Shown here one piece after another: positions 8,885-18,500 of a stretch of DNA of 64,000 nt. The translations under genes and the position numbers were made by a program. The stretch covers positions 4,913 through 68,912 of the forward strand of contig JAXLWI010000017.1 of assembly GCA_046328575.1 (NCBI GenBank), written 5' to 3'. Within the stretch, counting starts at the first letter, position 1. The number at the start of each line of letters is the position of its first letter. This DNA is from JAGOBP01 sp046328575. GTDB taxonomy: Bacteria > Chloroflexota > Anaerolineae > Fen-1058. A model generated the notes under the pieces. That model was not told the origin of the DNA. It saw only the letters and a program-made list of their open reading frames with translations, and did not search any database.

Positions 8885-10036
8885 ATGGGTAAAGGTAAGC
8901 GTAGTCGGGCAGGGCGTGAAGTAATCAATCAGATCGAGTTGGAAGATTTAGAGTTAGAAGTATCCGCGGTTGACGAATTGGAAGATGAAGACATGGATCT
9001 CGCCGTAGCCGATGAGGAGTGGGCCACCGACGAGGCTGAACAAAGCGAGGTCGCCGAAGCCAGCGATGACGAAGAGTGGTTAGATGAGGAGCGCGAGGTC
9101 GAACCGCGTGCGGATGAAGGCGAGTTCGACACGGTGGCGCATTACTTCAAAGAATCGGCGCGCCACCGCTTGTTGCCACCCGATCGCGAACGTGAGTTGA
9201 CGCAGGCTGTGAAGCGTGGCCGCACGGCGAAGAAGCGCATGGCTACCCACACGGGCAAGCCATTTACCGCCGTCGAGCGACGCAAACTGAACGGCGACAT
9301 TGACGCGGGCCTCGATGCGCGCGATGAGTTGGTGCGGGCCAACGCGCGGTTGGTAATCAGCATCGCCAAGCGCTATCAGAACCTGGGTCTGCCGTTGATG
9401 GACCTGATTCAGGAAGGCAACATCGGGTTGCTGCGCGCCATCGATCGGTTTGAGCCGGCCCGTGGGTTACGTTTATCCACGTACGCGACGTGGTGGGTGC
9501 GGCAGGCCATCAATCGTGCGGTCGCCAATCAAGGCCGCTCGATCCGACTGCCGGCATACCTGCAAGATCGGTTGCACAAGATGTATCGTGTGGCACAGGA
9601 TTTGGAACAGTCGTTGGGCCGCACGCCCAGCGATGACGAACTGGCCGCCAACTTGGAAATTGCGCCGGAAGAAGTACAAGCCATGCGCTCGGCGGCCGTG
9701 CCGGTGACATCGCTCGATGAACCGCTCAGCGACGACGATGACGATTCGCCGCTGGCGCAGATTGAAGATAGTGACATCGTCCCGCTGGACGATTTGGTGG
9801 CGCGGCGTTTGCTGCGCGAATCGATGGAGCGCGCGTTGGAGGAACTGCCCGCGCGGTACGCGATGATCGTGCGGATGCGCTACGGCATGGACGGCGATCG
9901 ACCACGTACGCTCGAAGACATCGCGCAGAAGTTGAACTTGAGCCGCGAGCGGGTGCGGCAGATCGAACGCGATGCGTTTACGCGCTTGCGTATGCAGGAC
10001 GAGGTTCGCAAGCAGCGTTTGCCGTGGGCAGCCTAG
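8885..10036 (+). CDS. RNA polymerase sigma-70 family factor (RpoD/SigA-like)
   Basis: 383 residues. An acidic N-terminal stretch (1-80) is followed by region 1.2 (DTVAHYFKESARHRLL), region 2 (ARLVISIAKRYQNLGLPLMD, GNIGLLRAIDRFEP, STYATWWVRQAINRA), region 3 and region 4 with the helix-turn-helix EDIAQKLNLSRERVRQIERDA. These are group 1/2 sigma-factor signatures, so it directs core polymerase to -35/-10 promoters such as those in this window. A primary versus alternative role cannot be decided here. I chose ATG 8885 because AACAGGAG lies just upstream; the frame is open from 8852. Confidence 0.92.
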   Translation: MGKGKRSRAGREVINQIELEDLELEVSAVDELEDEDMDLAVADEEWATDEAEQSEVAEASDDEEWLDEEREVEPRADEGEFDTVAHYFKESARHRLLPPDRERELTQAVKRGRTAKKRMATHTGKPFTAVERRKLNGDIDAGLDARDELVRANARLVISIAKRYQNLGLPLMDLIQEGNIGLLRAIDRFEPARGLRLSTYATWWVRQAINRAVANQGRSIRLPAYLQDRLHKMYRVAQDLEQSLGRTPSDDELAANLEIAPEEVQAMRSAAVPVTSLDEPLSDDDDDSPLAQIEDSDIVPLDDLVARRLLRESMERALEELPARYAMIVRMRYGMDGDRPRTLEDIAQKLNLSRERVRQIERDAFTRLRMQDEVRKQRLPWAA

Positions 10037-10089
10037 TGCCTGTCGCTGAACGAAAAGCGTCGGGCGCGGAACAACAATCGGGTTGTGGA

Positions 10090-10119
10090 CAACCGCCGGA
10101 GGTTACTCTCCGGCGGTTG
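10090..10119. terminator. Bidirectional stem-loop between convergent genes
   Basis: An 11-bp perfect inverted repeat (CAACCGCCGGA at 10090, TCCGGCGGTTG at 10109) with an 8-base loop. It follows the sigma-factor stop by about 55 bases and overlaps the last codons of the convergent minus-strand gene. No long T run, so termination strength is uncertain. Confidence 0.55.
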
Positions 10120-11461
10120 CTATTTCTTCGAGATACGCGGCCACTTCGGGCAACGCGGTGAGTTTGCTGCGAAAGAAATCGTTAACCAGATTGATGACGT
10201 ACTGGCGCGAGGCTTGAATGGCCGTTTCGCGATCTTCGCCAAATGTCTGCGCCGCCACATCCGCTTGCAAACGCTGAAGCGCGCCGATGATTTCCGATTT
10301 GATCGGCTCTTCCGTTACTTCTTCCACGTCGTCGATGAGGTGCTTGATCTGAGCGAGGATCGTCTCAAACCCGATCGACGATCCGGGCTGATCGATCTCC
10401 TCGACGGCGTCGAGCAGCGAACCGACTTGATAGAGCAGGGCGGCAGGCTCGTCAAACAATTCGCGAATGAAGGCGGCCTCGGAATAGTGGCCGGTCAGGC
10501 GGAAGATGTTGTATAGCCGCTTGGCAACCTTGCCATAGTTGGGATGGCGACTTGCGTATTTTTGCACCTCACGCCGGAGTTGAGCGAGATATTCTTCAAG
10601 CGCGTCGGCAGAGACGTGCTTGACCAACTTGGAGAAGATGGGAATCGAATCGGCGTCCAGGTACACTTCCTGAAAATAGGGGTCGAGGAAACCGTCGAGC
10701 GGCGTGATCGATCCATCGGGTGCTTCCCACGTCACATCCAGCATGTTACTGGCTTTCGAAACCTCGCCTCGAATTGCGTCCGCCACCACCCAATCGAGTT
10801 TGCACCAGCCGGGCTGTTGCGCGGCCAGATCCCACGTGATGGTTAAGCGTTCGCCCTGCGTTGAGAACACATCGAACTGCCCCGCGACCACCTCGGCGGG
10901 TGTCCACGTCATGGGCGTGCCCGCGCCATATTCGTGTCCTTGTTTGACGACGGCGCGTTGATAAGTGCCAAAGTGAATTTCCACGAACTGATAATCTGGT
11001 CCCTGCAGTTTGCCTAACGCCTTAGCGCGCAAGGCTTCCCCCAAACGTTGGCACGCCGCCTCGCGCGTGGCCGCGATGACGTTCACCCGCTGAAAGAAGT
11101 CCACATCGCCGGGATACGTCTGAATTTTCGATTGCGCCGACGAGCCGGACAGCGCCAGCGCCGTTTCGATTTCGCCGGGTACGTCTTCAAGGCCGACCAG
11201 CGCGCCCAAACGTCGGAAGCGGGCTAATTCCGCCGGGCTGAAATCGAGGATGGCGATGGCATGGCCGAACACGCCCGTGTCTTGATCGACCGTCACATCA
11301 TCGGCGCGGCCGCGCGCCGCGGCCATCGCGGTCAGCCATTGCAGCGCCTCGGCCTCATCCATTTCGATACCCAAGCGTTGGGCGGAGTTGATCACGCGCT
11401 CCACGTCGGCTTGCGGCGTTAACGGTTGACCCTGATATTTGGCTTTTGGCGATGTCGGCAT
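10103..11461 (-). CDS. Uncharacterised protein with nucleotidyltransferase-like motif
   Basis: 452 residues, family not recognised. Residues around 130-150 read GSSAQSKIQTYPGDVDFFQRV, resembling the GS...DxD signature of polymerase-beta-type nucleotidyltransferases (Gly-Ser plus two metal-binding acids). The rest is soluble, with a Trp-rich middle (GTPMTWTPAEV, GWCKLDWVV) and a helical C-terminal half (about 270-450). GAGGACTGCGCC precedes the ATG. It is divergent from the amidohydrolase gene, with back-to-back TATAAT boxes 40 bases apart. If the motif is real, the protein may transfer a nucleotide to a small molecule, RNA or protein; nothing shows which. Confidence 0.7.
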   Translation of the reverse strand: MPTSPKAKYQGQPLTPQADVERVINSAQRLGIEMDEAEALQWLTAMAAARGRADDVTVDQDTGVFGHAIAILDFSPAELARFRRLGALVGLEDVPGEIETALALSGSSAQSKIQTYPGDVDFFQRVNVIAATREAACQRLGEALRAKALGKLQGPDYQFVEIHFGTYQRAVVKQGHEYGAGTPMTWTPAEVVAGQFDVFSTQGERLTITWDLAAQQPGWCKLDWVVADAIRGEVSKASNMLDVTWEAPDGSITPLDGFLDPYFQEVYLDADSIPIFSKLVKHVSADALEEYLAQLRREVQKYASRHPNYGKVAKRLYNIFRLTGHYSEAAFIRELFDEPAALLYQVGSLLDAVEEIDQPGSSIGFETILAQIKHLIDDVEEVTEEPIKSEIIGALQRLQADVAAQTFGEDRETAIQASRQYVINLVNDFFRSKLTALPEVAAYLEEIATAGE

Positions 11462-11498
11462 GGCGCAGTCCTCGTTTCGATGTGACGATAATGCTGTG

Positions 11499-11504
11499 AT
11501 TATA
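11499..11504 (-). promoter_or_regulatory. Candidate -10 box for the nucleotidyltransferase-like gene
   Basis: Perfect TATAAT on the minus strand, about 38 bases upstream of the ATG at 11461. No good -35 is visible at 17-18 bases. Confidence 0.4.
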
Positions 11505-11539
11505 CCGCGACCGGCTTAAGCCGAAAGGCGGCAGGCGCA

Positions 11540-11548
11540 TGCTATAAT
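11540..11548 (+). promoter_or_regulatory. Extended -10 promoter for the amidohydrolase-CYTH gene
   Basis: TGCTATAAT on the plus strand, an extended -10 that needs little -35 contact. The ATG at 11577 follows 28 bases later, after an ACAGGAG ribosome site. Confidence 0.55.
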
Positions 11549-11576
11549 GGGTCGAAATTGTTGACAGGAGATTTGA

Positions 11577-13544
11577 ATGACGAAGGCAGATACGATTCTG
11601 GCGCACGGCACCGTCGTCGCGATGGATGAGGGGTACACAATTATTCACGACGGCGCGGTGGTTATCACCAACGACAAGATCGCGGCTCTCGGCCCCACCG
11701 ATCAGATTTTGCGCGACTTCACGGCCACTGAGGTCGTCGATTGTCACGACTGCGCCATCTTACCTGGACTTATCAATTCTCATACGCACGTGCCTATGAC
11801 GCTGCTACGCGGCCTCGCGGACGACCTGCGCCTTGACGTGTGGCTGATGGGTTACATGATGCCGGTCGAGCGTGAGTTTGTGACGCCGGAGTTTGTCCGC
11901 ATCGGCACGCTGCTCGGCTGCGCCGAGATGATCCGATCGGGTGTGACGACGTTTGCGGACATGTACTACTTCGAGGATGCCATCGCCGAAGCGACCGCAC
12001 AAGCCGGTCTGCGCGGCGTATTGGCTGAATCGATCTTGAAGTTCCCCACGCCCGACGCCGACTCATACGAAGACGCCGTCGAGTATTGCCGCAAGTTCAT
12101 CGAAAAGTGGAAGGGCCATCCGCTGATCGTGCCAGCCGTTGGGCCGCACGCGCATTACACCTGTCCGCCGGAAGTGCTCAATGCTTGCGTGACGCTGGCG
12201 ACCGAATACAACGTTCCGTTGCACACGCATGTGTCTGAGACCGCGCTTGAGGTTGAGGACAGCCGCAAGCAGCATGGCATGCCCGTTGTGCCGTGGATTC
12301 GGCGGCATGGTTTGCTGGAAACGCAGTTGATTGCCGCGCATTGTGTGCACGTCGATTCGGGCGAAATTCTGACGCTGCAACATTCGGGCGCCGGGGTGGC
12401 GCATAATCCGTCGAGCAACTTGAAACTGGCCAGCGGCGTTGCACCGATCGCGGAGATGATCGCGGCGAACGTAAAACTGGGCCTCGGCACCGATGGCACC
12501 GCCAGCAACAACGACCTTGATATGTTCGAAGAGATGCGGCTGGCGACGTTTATGGCGAAAGGCATCTCGCGCGATCCGTTGGCCGTGCCTGCCAAGACGA
12601 CGCTGATGCTGGCGACGATCGGTGGGGCGCGAGCCGTGCATGTCGATCACCTGACCGGCTCGTTGGAAGTCGGCAAGCGCGCCGACGTGATCGTGGTCGA
12701 TTTGACGGGCTTGCACAATACGCCGCGTTTTGCGCGCGATCCAGAAGCCGTGTATTCGCAACTGGTGTACGCGTGCAAGAGCACCGACGTGCGCGATGTG
12801 TGGTGCAACGGTCAGCGCCTGATGCGCGATCACGATTTGTTGACGATCGATCTGCCGACTGTCATGGCGCAGGCGCAGGCCATCGCGCAAAAGATCGATG
12901 CGTTCCTGTTGACGCGTGAAGGCAATCTGCTGGACAAGCTGATCGCCATCGGCGGTATTGCGCAGGAAGAGACGTACGAAGTGCAAGTGAAAGTGGCGAT
13001 CGACGACGCCGAGCAGATCGATCGGATCTTGCGGCAGCCACCGATTCGGGTTGAACGCTCATCGGTGCGGCGGCAATACGATACCTACTTCCAGTTCACC
13101 GATCCGCAGCAAGGCCGCATCCGTTATCGCGAAGATGAACTGCTGGATAAGAATGGTGCAGTGACTGAAGCGCGCTATTCGTTGACGTTCACCCAGCCCG
13201 GCAAAGAACGCGAATTCGAACAGTCAGTGTTGTTGTCACGTTCGCGGTTTACCGCCCGCGCCGATCGGTCGTTGCGGTTCTATCGAGAATACTTCCGCCC
13301 GACGACTGAGCGCGAGATCGATAAGGAACGGCGGCGTTATCACATCATCTATCGTGACACAGAGTTCGCGGTGAACGTCGATCGGATTACGACGCCCGCG
13401 CTGCCCGGCTGGTTCATGGAGATCAAGAGCCGGACCTGGTCGCCGCGTGATGCCGACAAGAAAGCGGCGCTGATCTCGGAGTTGCTGGCGCTGCTGCAAG
13501 TTGATCCGCGGCGCGTGACGCGCACGGAATACGTCGAAATTTAA
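11577..13544 (+). CDS. MtaD-like amidohydrolase fused to a CYTH domain
   Basis: 655 residues in two parts. Residues 1-450 are an amidohydrolase of the 5'-methylthioadenosine/S-adenosylhomocysteine deaminase type: NSHTHVPMTLLRG (HxH metal ligands), HTHVSETALE, AAHCVHVDSGE and LGTDGTASNNDLDMFEEMR (metal Asp). The enzyme would deaminate a modified adenosine or related purine. Residues 465-655 look like a CYTH (CyaB/thiamine triphosphatase) tunnel domain: EVQVK near the start (ExQxK in place of ExExK), GRIRYRED (RxRxR), a central basic strand and EIKSRTWS late. CYTH proteins bind triphosphates or nucleotides. The frame is unbroken across the join, so the fusion is real in this sequence. The start is fixed by ACAGGAG and an upstream extended -10. 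A strong terminator follows. Confidence 0.85.
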   Translation: MTKADTILAHGTVVAMDEGYTIIHDGAVVITNDKIAALGPTDQILRDFTATEVVDCHDCAILPGLINSHTHVPMTLLRGLADDLRLDVWLMGYMMPVEREFVTPEFVRIGTLLGCAEMIRSGVTTFADMYYFEDAIAEATAQAGLRGVLAESILKFPTPDADSYEDAVEYCRKFIEKWKGHPLIVPAVGPHAHYTCPPEVLNACVTLATEYNVPLHTHVSETALEVEDSRKQHGMPVVPWIRRHGLLETQLIAAHCVHVDSGEILTLQHSGAGVAHNPSSNLKLASGVAPIAEMIAANVKLGLGTDGTASNNDLDMFEEMRLATFMAKGISRDPLAVPAKTTLMLATIGGARAVHVDHLTGSLEVGKRADVIVVDLTGLHNTPRFARDPEAVYSQLVYACKSTDVRDVWCNGQRLMRDHDLLTIDLPTVMAQAQAIAQKIDAFLLTREGNLLDKLIAIGGIAQEETYEVQVKVAIDDAEQIDRILRQPPIRVERSSVRRQYDTYFQFTDPQQGRIRYREDELLDKNGAVTEARYSLTFTQPGKEREFEQSVLLSRSRFTARADRSLRFYREYFRPTTEREIDKERRRYHIIYRDTEFAVNVDRITTPALPGWFMEIKSRTWSPRDADKKAALISELLALLQVDPRRVTRTEYVEI

Positions 13545-13554
13545 TGTGACAGGC

Positions 13555-13588
13555 ATCGGGGCTGATTTTTGATCAGCCCCGATTTTTT
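13555..13588 (+). terminator. Rho-independent terminator of the amidohydrolase-CYTH gene
   Basis: Perfect 12-bp stem ATCGGGGCTGAT/ATCAGCCCCGAT with a 5-base loop, followed directly by a T run (13583-13588), 11 bases after the stop codon. Confidence 0.9.
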
Positions 13589-13607
13589 GTTGCTTAACAA
13601 TGGTGTG

Positions 13608-15308
13608 CTAACCCCAACGGCTCTCCGGCCACGCATCCACGAACTTCGGCTCGGGCAATTCGGGCAAGATCAACTTGGACGGATACTGCGCCGAATGATG
13701 CACGCTGTTCTCCGCGATGATCGGCTCGGTTTCTTCCCACACATTGCCGCCCGTGTTGAAGTTGGGTGCCCACGTTGGAAACGCGCTCGAGGTGACTTCC
13801 AAGCGCACGCGATGGCCGGGCTGGAATTGATGACCCGTGGCCCACAGATCGACCGTTACTTTCACCACTTCACCCGGCGTCACCAACTTCATCTGCTCGT
13901 AGCCTTCGCGGAAACGCAAGCGCAAAATGCCTGCATTCAGCCGCATCGCGTAACCGTCGGGCTGCACGTCGCTGAGCCGCGCCACGAAGTCCGTATCAAC
14001 CGCCGACGTGCTGACGTATAACTCTGCGCTCAACATGCCGACTACATTCAGCGGTTCGGTTAACGGTTCGGTCGTAAAGACCAGCACATCGTCGCGGCGT
14101 TGGATGGGCCGCAAATCTTCATTCGTGCCATTCTGAAAATTCTCTTTCCAAAACGGCGTAGGCGCGGGTCGCGCGGGATTGTAAGTAAACGTCGATTGCG
14201 TCGACGAACCATGTTGATCATTCAACGCGCCCTCGCCAAATACGCTATTCGCCGCGCCATTCGCGGCCAACAGTAATTCTCGATCGTGCCCCTCGGCAAT
14301 CGGGAACGAGTCCGTCTCGATCCAGCGATTCGCGCCCATCAAGAACATCCGGCAGCGCGGCTCGTCGACGATGCCGTTGTCGAGGCCCTTGAGCCAGTAA
14401 TCGAACCAGCGAATGGCTTCTTTGGGCAGTGGCACCATCGAGTGCGGGCCGTAATCGAAGTCGCCCAACTTGCTCGTGTCGATCGAGAGCCGGTGCGGCC
14501 ACGGGCCGATCAGCAACTTCTGCGATCGGCGCACGTTGGGATCAGGATGATTCAACGCCAGCGCGGGGAACAGTTCGAGCGTGCCTTTCTGATCATCGTC
14601 AAACCAGCCGGTGACATGATAACTGGGCACCGTCATCAAATCGTACAGCCCCTCAAACCAGAGTTGCTTATAGAAATCATCGAAGGTTTGATGTTCGCGA
14701 TGTTCGTCGCGGAAACTGCGTAGTAACCCCAGACCTTTTTCTAGGTCTTTGAGTGGCCGGATGTTGACGACTTTATCCCATTCAAAATTGCTGATCTGTT
14801 CTTTGATCGTGTGACCGGAGGTGTACAACGTCATCATGCCCATGATGGGCATGGGCACGCCCGACCAGTACACGCCTTCATGAAACGGATGCATCGAAGG
14901 CGTACACATCAGGAACGCGGCGGCGTGATGGGGATTGCGCAGTCGCATGGGATAGACCTGCACCCAGCCTTCGTATGATCCGCCGTACGTGCCGACCTTG
15001 CCCGTTGACCACGTCTGCGTGCCACACCATTCGAGGCAATCGTAGCCGTCTTCAATCTCTTGAAAATACGGTCGATACGTGCCTTCGGAGTTGCCGCGTC
15101 CGCGCACATCGACATGGACGACGACGTACCCGGCTTTGATGAACGGCTCGACGCGCTTGGCGCGCAGGGCGGTGTCTTTGCCATACGGCGTGCGATTCAG
15201 GACGACGGGCCACGGGCCATCGCCGTCTGGGAAGTAAACATTCGCGGCGAGGTCCACGCCGTCGCGCATCGGGATGGGGACATCCCATAGATACTGAGGA
15301 TGAGACAC
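13608..15308 (-). CDS. CocE/NonD family hydrolase (X-Pro dipeptidyl-peptidase fold)
   Basis: 566 residues. The alpha/beta-hydrolase half (1-310) has the nucleophile elbow GTYGGSYEGW, preceded by GRGNSEGTYRPY, typical of the S15/CocE group that cleaves acyl or amide bonds of small substrates such as esters or beta-lactam-like amides. The C-terminal jelly-roll (about 350-566; GHQFQPGHRVRLEVTSSAFP) is the X-Pro peptidase C-terminal domain. No signal peptide. I chose the GTG at 15308 because AGGAGG lies 6 bases upstream and the alignment begins with YLWDVPIPMRDGV; the frame stays open to 15389. Substrate unknown. Confidence 0.88.
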   Translation of the reverse strand: MSHPQYLWDVPIPMRDGVDLAANVYFPDGDGPWPVVLNRTPYGKDTALRAKRVEPFIKAGYVVVHVDVRGRGNSEGTYRPYFQEIEDGYDCLEWCGTQTWSTGKVGTYGGSYEGWVQVYPMRLRNPHHAAAFLMCTPSMHPFHEGVYWSGVPMPIMGMMTLYTSGHTIKEQISNFEWDKVVNIRPLKDLEKGLGLLRSFRDEHREHQTFDDFYKQLWFEGLYDLMTVPSYHVTGWFDDDQKGTLELFPALALNHPDPNVRRSQKLLIGPWPHRLSIDTSKLGDFDYGPHSMVPLPKEAIRWFDYWLKGLDNGIVDEPRCRMFLMGANRWIETDSFPIAEGHDRELLLAANGAANSVFGEGALNDQHGSSTQSTFTYNPARPAPTPFWKENFQNGTNEDLRPIQRRDDVLVFTTEPLTEPLNVVGMLSAELYVSTSAVDTDFVARLSDVQPDGYAMRLNAGILRLRFREGYEQMKLVTPGEVVKVTVDLWATGHQFQPGHRVRLEVTSSAFPTWAPNFNTGGNVWEETEPIIAENSVHHSAQYPSKLILPELPEPKFVDAWPESRWG

Positions 15309-15461
15309 GAGCAGCCTCCTGAAAAGGAAATAGACGATTGAATCGTTGTGATGATTGTACTGCATTTCGTCTGACGATAAGACCGCCAAGTCCTACCCCA
15401 CCGGAGGAGCAGTTTGCGCTCAAGCACTACCCTTACGTGGGAACGCGTGTGGCGATACATG

Positions 15462-15470
15462 TGCTACACT
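15462..15470 (+). promoter_or_regulatory. Candidate extended -10 for the beta-helix gene
   Basis: TGCTACACT, 70 bases before the ATG at 15540. The -35 region is weak. It shares its pattern with other extended -10 sites in the window. Confidence 0.4.
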
Positions 15471-15539
15471 TACTGGCAACCACGGTGTATTCCATTTCAA
15501 CTTTAGCAAGTTTGTTTGCACGTCAAGTCGGGGGGACTT

Positions 15540-18500
15540 ATGACGAATAATCGAATGCGGCTGTTAGCCGTCATAGTGTGTGTACTGAGTCTGTTCGTTG
15601 GACTTCGAATCAGCCTCGCTCAAGCGCCAGCCTCTTTCGCGCCAACGACCACATTGGTCGTTACGAACATCAATGACAGCGGCCTTGGATCGCTCCGCAG
15701 CGCGATCGGGTTGGCGCAGCCCGGCGATACGATTGCGTTTAGTTTGCCGATCAATTCCAGCATCATTTTATCGAGTGGCGAGTTGATCGTGACCACTCCG
15801 ATTACGATTGACGGCTCAACGGCTTCTAGCCTGGTCATTGACGCCAATCACCTCAGCCGCGCCATCAGCGCCACCGCGCCGCTGACGATACGTTCACTTA
15901 CGATCATCAATGGCAGTGCCACGGACGGTGGCGGCATCTACGCCACGGCGGCGCTCACACTAGATCAGATCGTGCTCAGCGGTAATGCTGCGACCAACAA
16001 CGGCGGCGGCGTGTACGCCGCCGCGCTGAGCGGGTTCGAGGGCGGCGTGTTGATCAACAACACGGCCAAGTTTGGCGGCGGCGCGTATCTGCTCGGCGCG
16101 TCGACCATTTCAGGCACGCAGTTTTACGGCAATGTCGTCACCAACGGCGGCGGCGGCCTGTTGACGCATGCGCCGATCTCGATGACGCTGGCTTATTTCG
16201 CGGGTAACTCAGCGGACAATGGCGCCGGTGTTGGCACGGGCGGCGGTCTGCAAGCGGGCAGCAATACCACGCTAGTGCGGATCAATCAATCGACCTTTTC
16301 TTACAATCACGCCAACGGCGGCAGCGATGACGGCGGCGGGGCGCTGATGCTGTATGCTGGAACCAATCTTGATCTGCGCGACAGTTCGCTCTACAACAAC
16401 ACCAGCGCCAGTTACGGCGGGGCGATCTCGACGATCACCGCCACCTCGTCGATCACGTTGAGTAACGCGACGATGTATTTCAATACGGCGGCACAGGGCG
16501 GAGGGGCGGTACGCTCGATCGGTCCGTTGACGGCCACGGCCTCGTCATTCCTGACCAACACGGCCGTGATGACGGGCGGCGCGATCTATGCCCAAAGCAC
16601 TGTCGCGCTGATCGGCGGACAGGTGATTAGCAATACCAGCGTGACCCGCGGCGGTGGCGGTGTTTATGGCGCTGACACCATCAGCGTGTCAGGCACGCAG
16701 TTTGTCAGCAATACGGCCAGTGATTTTGGCGGCGCGTTATGGGCGAACAAAGCGTTGACGATGACTAATGCTCAGGTCATTAGCAACTCGGCTGGCAGTC
16801 AGGGCGGCGGCGTGGCGGCGACCGTTACGGCCACAGTCGCCGGCGGTCTGTTTCAGGGCAATCAAGTGATTGGCTCGGAAGGCGGCGGCATGATCGTCGG
16901 CGGTGCGTTGGAGATGACGGGCACGCACTTCGTCGCGAATTACAGTGCCGCAGCTGTCGGCGGATTGGCCACCAGTTATGCGTCAGCGCATTTGACGAAC
17001 GTGCAATTTATCAGCAACTCGGCGGTTTTTGAGGCGGGCGCGTTTGCCAATCTGGGCGTGGCGACGATCACCAACGGCTTGTTCCGGGGGAACCAAGGTG
17101 TGCAATCGGGCGCGGTACGAGGTGCGCAGCTAACCCTCATCGATTCGCAGTTTGATAACAACTTCGCCGCCACCGAGGCCGGGGCGATTTTGGCGAATCA
17201 ACTCACCCTCATTAATACGAAGTTCTACACCAACACCGCGGGCAGTAACGGCGGTGCGGTCGAGGCGATCGGTCCGCTAACGATTGAAGGCGGACTGTTC
17301 CAGAACAATCACACCGTATCGGTGGCGGGCGGGGCGGTGATAGCGCAGAGTACGGCACAGATTTCCGGCAGTCAATTCATCAGCAACACCGCCGCGGGCG
17401 ATGGGGGCGCAGTCCGCAGCGTCGGCGCGGTGACGATCACAGGCAGCCTATTTCAGGGCAATCACAGCGATCACAGCGGCGGCGGGCTATCGGTGCAAGG
17501 CACGTTGAATATCAACGGCACGCAGTTCATGCGCAACACGTCCGCTAATACCGCGGGTGGAGTGTTCGCGCAGAATACTGCCAGCGTGACTAGTGCCGAC
17601 TTTACCAGCAATTCGGCTGCGTCGGCGGGCGGCTTGTATGCCGTCGGCGCGCTCACGATTACGGGCGGCACGTTCATCAGCAACACCGCGACGACGAGCA
17701 GCGGCGGCGGGTTGTGGGCCGACTCGACGGTGAATCTGATCGGCACACACTTCATCGGCAACGTCGCTGCGAGCGGCAGCGGCGGCGGCGCGACTGTGCA
17801 AGGCGAGGCGGCGTTGAGTGACGGACTGTTCCAAAACAATAATGCTTCGTATGGCGGCGGCGTCTACGCTAACACTACGATTACGTTGGCTGACACGCAA
17901 TTCATCGGCAACACCACCAATGCGAGCGGGCTGCGACAACCGATCGTGACCGGCGCACTTGCCAACAGTCGACCAGGACTGGTCGCGCCCGGCGCAGGCG
18001 GCGGTTTATACGCAAACGGCACGGCGACGGTGAACGCTGGACTATTCCAGTCCAACGGTGCTGCGGCGAGTGGTGGCGGAGTGTGGGCGTCCAACACGCT
18101 CAACGTGACCGGCGCGCGGTTCATCAGCAACACCGCGTCCGGCGGTGGTGGCGGTGTGATGGCTAACGGTTCGGCCACTCTACAACAAGCCGCCTTTCAA
18201 GGCAATCTCAGCGCCACAGCGTTTGGCGGCGGATTGTATGTCTTTGGTACCTTGAACCTGACGCGATCAAGTTTTGTGGCGAACAGCGCGCAACGTGGCG
18301 GCGGGCTGTATCACGCGGCGAGCAACGCCGATGTGGTCAACTCGTTATTCGCGCGCAACACCGCCACCGTATCCGGCACTGCGATCTATCTTGCCTCGCC
18401 GGGGAACGTCAACTTGGAATACCTGACGGTGAGCAACTCGGGGTTGACGTTAGGCGCGGCGATCGATGTGGAGCAGGGCAACGTCAATGTTTATGACTCG

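Noticed and set aside
12063..12986. Long open frame on the minus strand inside the amidohydrolase gene (307 codons), and similar frames such as 191-778 and 954-1559 minus
   Set aside because: They are opposite to well-supported coding sequence, lack ribosome sites and show no protein family; GC-rich codon use commonly leaves such open antisense frames.
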